Shown here: positions 7,537-12,899 of the stretch, piece after piece | Layout of the letters: each line of letters starts with the position of its first letter | Position numbering within the stretch: the stretch's first letter is position 1 | NCBI GenBank assembly: GCA_024643305.1 | Contig: JAHENE010000032.1 | Location: 1 to 12,899 of the forward strand | Length of the DNA: 12,899 bases | Direction: 5' to 3' | Source of the DNA: Thiobacillaceae bacterium | GTDB lineage: Bacteria > Pseudomonadota > Gammaproteobacteria > Burkholderiales > Thiobacillaceae | The notes under the pieces: generated by a model | What the model saw: the letters and a program-made list of their open reading frames with translations, nothing else | What the model was told of the DNA's origin: nothing | Database searches by the model: none | Translations under genes and position numbers: made by a program

Positions 7537-8691
7537 TCATGCCGTGATCTCGTTCGAGGACTCCTGAGCATGAGCTTGCCACCGCCCTGCACGAACTTTC
7601 TGTCGCCATCGCATCAGGCCGGTAACAAACAAGAGTGGCAAAACCAGGCCCGAGCACAATACGATTAGCCGACCCGCCAAGCCAAAGGCCTCGCCGTTAT
7701 GCAGGGGATGCAGCCAATCCAGCACACTGTCTGCTGCTGCGTTCTGCAAGGGATCGTGCAAGGCGAGAATTTTGCCGGTCTCGGGGTGCAGCCATATCTG
7801 GGTATGAGGAAAGCGCCTGCCAGGTTCGCCGGGCTGATGCAGACGAACCGAGATGGGGGTCCCGCCAATCCCAGAACTTTCCACCCAGCGCACTTCGGCA
7901 CCCGGGAAACGCGACTGGGCAACAATCCCTGCCATATCCAGATCGATGAGCGTCTCGCTTGTCAGAACTGGTGCAGCAATCTGCATGGGGCCATGCAGGT
8001 GCTCCCTCGTTCCAAGCATGCTGCGGGTTTGATCCGGCAAGGCCAGTGCGCTTCCGGTCAACGCCAACACAAGCATTACTGGCCAGAAATAAATGCCGTT
8101 CAGGACATGCAAATCATAGATGCGGCGAGCGGCACCATGTCGCAATTGCAGCCGCAACGCGGCAAACAGACGGCGCCGTGACGGCCACCACAAAAACAGC
8201 CCGGTGCCCAGCGAACCCAGCATGGCCAGCCCGAAAATGCCGACCGCGGTCCGTCCGCCCTCATCCAGCAGCAGGGTGTAATGCAGGTCGTAGATCCATG
8301 TCACTGCATAGTCGCCCCAGAAGCGGCTGCTGGTCACGTCAAGCGTTTCCGGATCGAGCGTGACCATCAATGGGGAGAAAAATCGGCCGGCCCGCTCAGG
8401 CGGCTTGTAGTAGCGTGCCATCACCGGCGCCTCCGGAGTCAGCGGCATTTCGATCCGCCACGGGCCGTTGCGCTCGGGGAAATGCAGCCTGAGCTTTCTG
8501 AGCACTGCCTCGGGTGAAGGCGGCACTGCGACTGCATGGCTTGCCTGGATTTCCGGATTGAGCGTTTCATCCACGCCCAGGTAAAACACCAGCGCGCTGC
8601 CCGTGATGCCCAGCAGCGCGAACAACCCGCCCAGCAAGACTCCGGCATACAGGTGAACAGCCAGCCAGTACTTCCGGAGGCTACGCCTCAT
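7537..8691 (-). CDS. PepSY-associated transmembrane (PepSY-TM) protein, likely iron-uptake partner
   Basis: This is a 384-aa inner membrane protein of the PepSY-TM (PiuB-like) family. Four hydrophobic segments are visible at about 12-38, 149-169, 199-218 and 338-361, with two periplasmic regions between 1/2 and 3/4. Conserved histidines lie near the membrane edges: H13 (AVHLYAG), H137 (DLHYTLL), H195 (DLHVLNG), and H328 and H331 (WLHPLHNGEAFG). These are typical of the family, some members of which reduce ferric siderophores or bind haem. Its place 4 nt after the receptor stop and before tonB fits a role in releasing or reducing iron after uptake. That role is inferred from context. ATG 8691 overlaps nothing and has only a weak ribosome binding site. 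Confidence 0.92.
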   Translation of the reverse strand: MRRSLRKYWLAVHLYAGVLLGGLFALLGITGSALVFYLGVDETLNPEIQASHAVAVPPSPEAVLRKLRLHFPERNGPWRIEMPLTPEAPVMARYYKPPERAGRFFSPLMVTLDPETLDVTSSRFWGDYAVTWIYDLHYTLLLDEGGRTAVGIFGLAMLGSLGTGLFLWWPSRRRLFAALRLQLRHGAARRIYDLHVLNGIYFWPVMLVLALTGSALALPDQTRSMLGTREHLHGPMQIAAPVLTSETLIDLDMAGIVAQSRFPGAEVRWVESSGIGGTPISVRLHQPGEPGRRFPHTQIWLHPETGKILALHDPLQNAAADSVLDWLHPLHNGEAFGLAGRLIVLCSGLVLPLLFVTGLMRWRQKVRAGRWQAHAQESSNEITA

Positions 8692-8695
8692 GCTG

Positions 8696-10714
8696 TCAGA
8701 AGCTCATGTTGACCGAGGCGTAGATGCTGCGCGGCACACCCGGTGAATGCAGCGACTGGCTGCCGTCCCACCACACATACTCGTAGTACTGGTCTGCCAG
8801 GTTGCGCAGTTGCAGTTCGAAGTTGAGCGACGGGCTATAGGCATATTTGACCGAGGCATTCAGCAAAGTGTAATCGCCGAATTTGCCCGTACTGTTCGTC
8901 CGTTCCAGATAATAGCTGCTCTGGCCATTCGCCCATGCCGACAGACTCCAGGCATCGTTCATCTTGTAATCGACGCCCAGGTTATAGAGCAGATGCGGCA
9001 CATGGTCGATCTCCTTGCCTTCCGTAGCCTGCGATGCCGAATCAGCCCGCAGGATCTCCGAGCGCTGCACGGCGGTGGCCAACCAGAAATTCAGCTTGCT
9101 GCTTGGCCGGGCATTGATCTCCAGGTCGATGCCTTCGCGCAGCGTCTTGCCGATGTTTTCCGAATCGTTGCTCGGATCGTTCAGCTTGCGCCGGGCCTCA
9201 TTGTTCGCGGTTTGCTGCCAGATTGCCAGACGCCCATCGAGCCAGGACAAGGGACGGAATTTCAAACCGGCCTCCCATCCTTCGTTTATCGAAGGTTCCA
9301 GATCTTCCGACTGGTTCACCTTGTAGGCTGCGGTACCTACGCCCACCTGGAATGAACGGCCCCAGTTGCCATAGACAGCCAGTTCCCTTGAGAAAGAATA
9401 AATGGCGCTCAGCTTGGGTTGCTTGATCAGGCCATAGTCGTTCGCATCATAGGTGTTGCCATTGAGCAGATTGGTGTATTCCCCTGATACTTGATCGACG
9501 CGGAAAGCCGGCGTGACCGTAAGTTTGTCGGTGGGCTTGATCACTGCCTGCACAAAGCCGCCAACGGTGTTGAAGTCGAACTGCTGGTCGCGTGTTTGCG
9601 CCGTCCTGACCTGCGCAACCGTGGTGTATCGCTCGCTCTTGTTGTCCTGACGCTCTGTGTCCAGCCCACCCGTCAGCGTGACATCGCCGATCGATGTCTT
9701 GCCGATACGCCATTTCAGCGAACCCGATGCACCCACATGTGTTTCGTCGGTGAAGCGTTCCTGCTGGCTGGCTGCCGCGGAGAAACGGACGTACCGTCGA
9801 TCATACAAATCGTTCAAATAAATTTGCGCAGTTCCGTATAACTGCTCGCTGAAATCGGATTCAGCCTGAATCGCTAACTGCGACACCTTTCTGCTGTCTT
9901 CGTCAAAGGCATTGTGTGGCAGCGACTGGCTCGGGTCGGCTGCCACCTGGCTGGCCGTGAGGTAGCCTGCTTCTTCCGCATTGCCCTGATAGTGCCGCGC
10001 AATCACCCCTATCCGGCTGTTTCCGCCTGCCGGTGTGACAAACCACTTGCCGGACAAGGCAATATTTTCTGCTTCGGAATGATCCCGATAGCCATCTGTT
10101 GCCAGGTAACCAATAGCGTAATTCTGCGAAATGCCATTTGACTCGTAGCCTGCCGCAGCCTGAAGTCCACGGGTATCAAAACTGCCCAAAGTTGCACGCG
10201 CCTGGGCGTAGTTGCCACCCATACGTGTCGAGATATTGGCATTGCCGGCAATGTTGTGCAGGCCGTAACGCGGATCGTTGGTTCCCTTCACCACCTCGAT
10301 CGATTCGATATCCAGCTGGGGCGCCAGATCGATATAGGGCATGTTTCCGTCGTTGCTGTTGCTCGGGATGCCATCGATCAGCAACTTCACGGCATTGATC
10401 TCGCCCTCGCCGTTGAAGCCGCGCATGGAAAACTTGCCCGAGGTCGTGCCTTGACCGAAACGGGTCAACATCACGCCGGGAACCTGGTCGAAGAGCTCCC
10501 AGTTATTGGACACCACCTGGTTCTCCACCCGTTCGGCCGTGACGATGTCCACCGAGGTGAGCACCTTGCTCGGTTCAAGCGGACCGCCACTGGCCGTGAC
10601 CACGACTTCACCGAGGGTCATTGCGGTGCTGTCGACCATGCCGGTCGACTCCTGTGCCAAAAGGGGGCCTGAAAAAGCAGCCAGAAGGGCCGCACTGATC
10701 GGATGGAGGCGCAT
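8696..10714 (-). CDS. TonB-dependent outer membrane receptor
   Basis: This is a 672-aa TonB-dependent receptor. A signal peptide (MRLHPISAALLAAFSGPLLA, probably cut before Gln21) is followed by a TonB box, TLGEVVVTAS, at about 33-42. Then comes a plug domain with VPGVMLTRFGQG, MRGFNGEGEINAVKLLIDG, and ESIEVVKGTNDPRYGLHNIAGN. The remainder is a beta barrel with alternating aromatic strands. It ends in SVNMSF, with the C-terminal Phe needed for Bam-dependent assembly. It probably imports a ferric siderophore or other metal chelate, judging by the PepSY-TM and tonB genes downstream, but the substrate is not readable from sequence. I chose ATG 10714 because it begins the signal peptide. An upstream in-frame ATG at 10807 would add 31 residues that destroy it and would run through the palindrome at 10776-10792. 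Confidence 0.95.
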   Translation of the reverse strand: MRLHPISAALLAAFSGPLLAQESTGMVDSTAMTLGEVVVTASGGPLEPSKVLTSVDIVTAERVENQVVSNNWELFDQVPGVMLTRFGQGTTSGKFSMRGFNGEGEINAVKLLIDGIPSNSNDGNMPYIDLAPQLDIESIEVVKGTNDPRYGLHNIAGNANISTRMGGNYAQARATLGSFDTRGLQAAAGYESNGISQNYAIGYLATDGYRDHSEAENIALSGKWFVTPAGGNSRIGVIARHYQGNAEEAGYLTASQVAADPSQSLPHNAFDEDSRKVSQLAIQAESDFSEQLYGTAQIYLNDLYDRRYVRFSAAASQQERFTDETHVGASGSLKWRIGKTSIGDVTLTGGLDTERQDNKSERYTTVAQVRTAQTRDQQFDFNTVGGFVQAVIKPTDKLTVTPAFRVDQVSGEYTNLLNGNTYDANDYGLIKQPKLSAIYSFSRELAVYGNWGRSFQVGVGTAAYKVNQSEDLEPSINEGWEAGLKFRPLSWLDGRLAIWQQTANNEARRKLNDPSNDSENIGKTLREGIDLEINARPSSKLNFWLATAVQRSEILRADSASQATEGKEIDHVPHLLYNLGVDYKMNDAWSLSAWANGQSSYYLERTNSTGKFGDYTLLNASVKYAYSPSLNFELQLRNLADQYYEYVWWDGSQSLHSPGVPRSIYASVNMSF

Positions 10715-10775
10715 GGTTTTTTTAAATCTTGTTATCAACGTGGCGCATCCTAATTGAAGCCATGCTGCACCAGAA

Positions 10776-10792
10776 TGTGACACGTTGTCACA
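10776..10792. promoter_or_regulatory. Perfect 7-3-7 inverted repeat, candidate operator
   Basis: TGTGACA-CGT-TGTCACA is a perfect dyad. It lies in the 180-bp divergent region between the receptor (start 10714) and fbp (start 10895), centred about 70 bp before the receptor start and about 48 bp before the fbp -35 box. The half-sites resemble CRP's TGTGA/TCACA, but the spacing (7 rather than 6) does not fit CRP. It does not resemble a Fur box. Control of the receptor operon is the simplest guess. Confidence 0.45.
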
Positions 10793-10831
10793 GTACATCG
10801 ATACCAAACCAGCCTGGCTAGTGGTATGTCC

Positions 10832-10859
10832 TTGAGTTATCTCGGTTTTTCTATATAAT
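10832..10859 (+). promoter_or_regulatory. Sigma70-type promoter of fbp
   Basis: -35 TTGAGT (10832-10837) and a perfect -10 TATAAT (10854-10859) are separated by 16 bp. This predicts transcription start near 10866 and a leader of about 29 nt before ATG 10895. The leader is AT/pyrimidine-rich with no obvious Shine-Dalgarno. Confidence 0.65.
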
Positions 10860-10894
10860 TCAGTGTCTTCTAATTTTCTGATTTTCTAAACAAA

Positions 10895-11932
10895 ATGCAC
10901 CTCGGAACCACCCTCACCCAATTCATTATTGAAGAACAGCGCCACATTGCTGGCGCCACCGGCGAATTCACCGGTCTGCTTAACGACGTTGCCACTGCCT
11001 GCAAGATGATCTCCAACGGCGTAAACCACGGCGGCCTGCTGGGCGTGCTGGGCGCAGCCGGCACCGAGAACGTTCAGGGCGAAGACCAGAAGAAGATGGA
11101 TGTCATTTCCAATGAGATCTTCCTCAAGCGCAATGAGTGGGCCGGCCACCTGGCCGCCATGGCTTCAGAGGAAATGGACGAGGTCTACCAGATTCCCGAA
11201 GGCAACCCGCGCGGCAAGTACCTGCTGATGTTCGATCCGCTGGACGGCTCTTCCAACATCGACGTCAACGTCTCTGTCGGCTCCATCTTCTCCATCCTGC
11301 GCTGCCCGGGCAATGAGAATGCCGAGGTTGAACAAAGCGGCCGCCCCACCCCGATGGAAGCCTTCCTGCAGCCCGGCGTCAAGCAGGTCTGCGCCGGTTA
11401 TGCGCTGTATGGTCCTTCAACAATGCTGGTTCTTACCACCGGCCGCGGCGTCAATGGCTTCACCCTCGACCCCAACGTTGGCGAATTCGTGCTGACCCAC
11501 GAGAACATGACCATTCCCAAAGACACCAAGGAGTTCGCCATCAACATGTCGAATTACCGCTTCTGGGAACAGCCGGTGCGCCGCTACGTGGACGAATGCC
11601 TGGCCGGCGAGACTGGTCCACGCGGCAAGGACTTCAACATGCGCTGGGTGGCTTCCATGGTGGCGGAAGTGCACCGTATCCTGACCCGCGGCGGCGTGTT
11701 CATGTATCCCATGGACGAAAAGCTGCGTGAAAAGGGTGGCAAACTGCGCCTGATGTATGAAGCAAATCCCATGGCTTTCATCATCGAACAGGCAGGCGGT
11801 GCCGCCACTACCGGGCACGAACGCATCATGGAACTCCAGCCGCAAGCCATCCATCAGCGCGTGCCCGTGGTGCTGGGCTCAAAAAATGAAGTGGACGTGA
11901 TCACCGGTTACCACCACGCCCAGGCCGCCTGA
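10895..11932 (+). CDS. fbp: Class I fructose-1,6-bisphosphatase
   Basis: This cytoplasmic enzyme hydrolyses fructose 1,6-bisphosphate to fructose 6-phosphate plus phosphate in gluconeogenesis and, in autotrophs, the Calvin cycle. It is 345 aa, slightly longer than the 332-aa E. coli enzyme. The N-terminus [15 protein letters not shown] is family-typical. Metal-site residues are in SEEMDE (about 91-96) and [11 protein letters not shown] (113-123), and the class I signature [12 protein letters not shown] is at 282-293. The end [15 protein letters not shown] is also conserved. It has its own promoter, is divergent from the receptor operon, and converges on malQ with 10 nt between the stops. No rbcLS, prk or other Calvin genes are in view, so an autotrophic role cannot be claimed from this window. 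Confidence 0.97.
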   Translation: MHLGTTLTQFIIEEQRHIAGATGEFTGLLNDVATACKMISNGVNHGGLLGVLGAAGTENVQGEDQKKMDVISNEIFLKRNEWAGHLAAMASEEMDEVYQIPEGNPRGKYLLMFDPLDGSSNIDVNVSVGSIFSILRCPGNENAEVEQSGRPTPMEAFLQPGVKQVCAGYALYGPSTMLVLTTGRGVNGFTLDPNVGEFVLTHENMTIPKDTKEFAINMSNYRFWEQPVRRYVDECLAGETGPRGKDFNMRWVASMVAEVHRILTRGGVFMYPMDEKLREKGGKLRLMYEANPMAFIIEQAGGAATTGHERIMELQPQAIHQRVPVVLGSKNEVDVITGYHHAQAA

Positions 11933-11942
11933 GACTAAAAGA

Positions 11943-12899
11943 TTAAAGCGGGCGCGCCTGACGGAGCGCCTGCGTAATCTTCCGCAAAAATCCACTGCCT
12001 TCCCAGTCTTCCAGATCGACCGGCAGTTTCAGGCGCCAGCACGGATAGATTGATTCCGTAGCACCCGGCACATTTGGCTGCTCAACCACCCCGAAGCCAT
12101 CTTCCATCTGCACAAGCAGCAGCCTGGACGGCGCACGCGCGAGATAGGCATAGACCGCCGCCGCCAGTTCGGGCGTCATTGCCGGAGATTCCGTAAAGTG
12201 TGCACCTGCTCCCGAATTAAACAGCCCCTCTTTCTCCAATGCCGCAAGCAACTGAATGCGGTCACCTGAACGGGAAGATTGCTGACGAATGCGCAACTCA
12301 TCGGAAGGGTAAAGATTCAAGCGCGTACGCACTTCGATATCCAGTCCCTGCCAGAAACCCGCCAAGGTGGGGAGGTCGTGCGTCGTTACTGCAGCCATGG
12401 CGTTGGGTGGATATTCCTGCGGCGGCTTCATGCTCCCGTCGTTCCAGCGCTCGAAATACAGCAGCCGCGTGGACATAACTTCCATCGGCTGAAGCGCGTG
12501 CCTTACCTCATCCGGCACAGTGCCCAGATCTTCACCCACCACCAGACAGCGGTTCCGCTGGCTCTCAAGCGCCAGGATGCCCAGCAAATCCTCAAACGGG
12601 TACATGACGTAGGCGCCTTCAGCCACCGGAAGTCCGCGCGCAACCCAGAACAGCCGCCGCAAACCCATCACATGATCGATGCGCAGTGCGCCTGCATCAC
12701 GCATGTTTGAACGCAGCAGTTCGATAAACGGCACATAGGCAGCTTCAGTCAACTGATGGGGAATCCAGGGAGGCAGGCCCCAATCCTGTCCATGCAGGTT
12801 GATTTCGTCCGGCGGCGCGCATTGCTGCACGCGCAGCGTGATCGCCACCCGGGACGCGGCGGGCAAGTGGCAGGTGCTGCGCGCAGGCGCGCTCGATGG
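11943..12899 (-). CDS. malQ: 4-alpha-glucanotransferase (amylomaltase), C-terminal part; 5' end outside window
   Basis: GH77 disproportionating enzyme, which transfers alpha-1,4-glucan segments in maltodextrin or glycogen metabolism in the cytoplasm. About 300 C-terminal residues of a protein usually near 500-700 aa are present. They start at APPDEINLHGQDWGLPPW and include all three catalytic acids: Asp in ALRIDHVMG (nucleophile), Glu in GEDLGT (acid/base) and Asp in THDLPT (stabiliser). The frame stays open to the window edge, so the start is missing. The TTG at 12866 is not a credible start because it would drop the N-terminal half. The residues encoded by roughly 12819-12899 (for example ARSTCHLPAASRVAIT) do not look like the expected MalQ sequence before the APPD block; see findings. 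It ends in TAA at 11943-11945, convergent with fbp. Confidence 0.88.
   Translation of the reverse strand, partial: PSSAPARSTCHLPAASRVAITLRVQQCAPPDEINLHGQDWGLPPWIPHQLTEAAYVPFIELLRSNMRDAGALRIDHVMGLRRLFWVARGLPVAEGAYVMYPFEDLLGILALESQRNRCLVVGEDLGTVPDEVRHALQPMEVMSTRLLYFERWNDGSMKPPQEYPPNAMAAVTTHDLPTLAGFWQGLDIEVRTRLNLYPSDELRIRQQSSRSGDRIQLLAALEKEGLFNSGAGAHFTESPAMTPELAAAVYAYLARAPSRLLLVQMEDGFGVVEQPNVPGATESIYPCWRLKLPVDLEDWEGSGFLRKITQALRQARPL

Noticed and set aside
10776..10792. CRP binding site
   Set aside because: The half-sites match TGTGA and TCACA, but the spacer is 7 rather than 6 nt and the symmetry is centred differently. It is kept only as a generic operator candidate.
10715..10807. N-terminal extension of the receptor to the ATG at 10807
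   Set aside because: It would add 31 residues before a clear signal peptide and place the palindrome within coding sequence. The ATG at 10714 is the better start.
1..12899. tRNA, rRNA, CRISPR arrays or insertion sequences
   Set aside because: I saw no transposase, direct-repeat array, or cloverleaf or rRNA sequence on either strand.

Overview
The gene content suggests a betaproteobacterium, possibly an autotrophic Nitrosomonadales or Gallionellaceae-type organism. This is inferred from protein resemblance and the gene set, because no rRNA or other marker gene is present. The coding DNA is moderately GC-rich. Shine-Dalgarno sites are weak in front of most genes. There are nine well-supported genes, eight of them complete and one cut by the right edge, plus two short doubtful ORFs at the left edge.

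Left edge (1-575): a truncated orphan ORF tail with codon use unlike the rest is followed by an imprecise attC-like integron recombination site (190-268). An unrecognised short ORF comes next, and its stop codon lies inside a TATAAT box in front of mpl. I read this as the end of a decayed integron cassette array next to the core chromosome. No integrase gene is visible.

Forward block (576-6787): five genes lie head to tail with gaps of 4, 2, 57 and 14 nt and probably form one transcription unit. They encode Mpl (muropeptide recycling ligase), a Ycf46-like AAA+ ATPase, a YqiA-like alpha/beta hydrolase, an RNB-domain exoribonuclease and a coiled-coil TonB-like protein.

Reverse block (10714-6794): a TonB-dependent outer membrane receptor, a PepSY-TM inner membrane protein and a classical proline-rich TonB form a compact operon. 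Its likely job is energised uptake of a metal chelate, most probably a ferric siderophore. A perfect 7-3-7 inverted repeat lies upstream and may be its operator. The operon converges on the forward block with only 6 nt between the stop codons of two different TonB-family genes.

Right block: fbp (class I fructose-1,6-bisphosphatase) has a good sigma70-type promoter and is transcribed divergently from the receptor operon. It converges on malQ (4-alpha-glucanotransferase), whose C-terminal half holds all catalytic acids. malQ similarity is lost abruptly about 80 bp before the window edge. fbp and malQ point to gluconeogenesis or the Calvin cycle and to glycogen or maltodextrin metabolism. I did not find a clear new defence or mobile system. 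The most unusual items are the attC-like relic, the palindromic operator candidate, the convergent TonB pair and the break in malQ.
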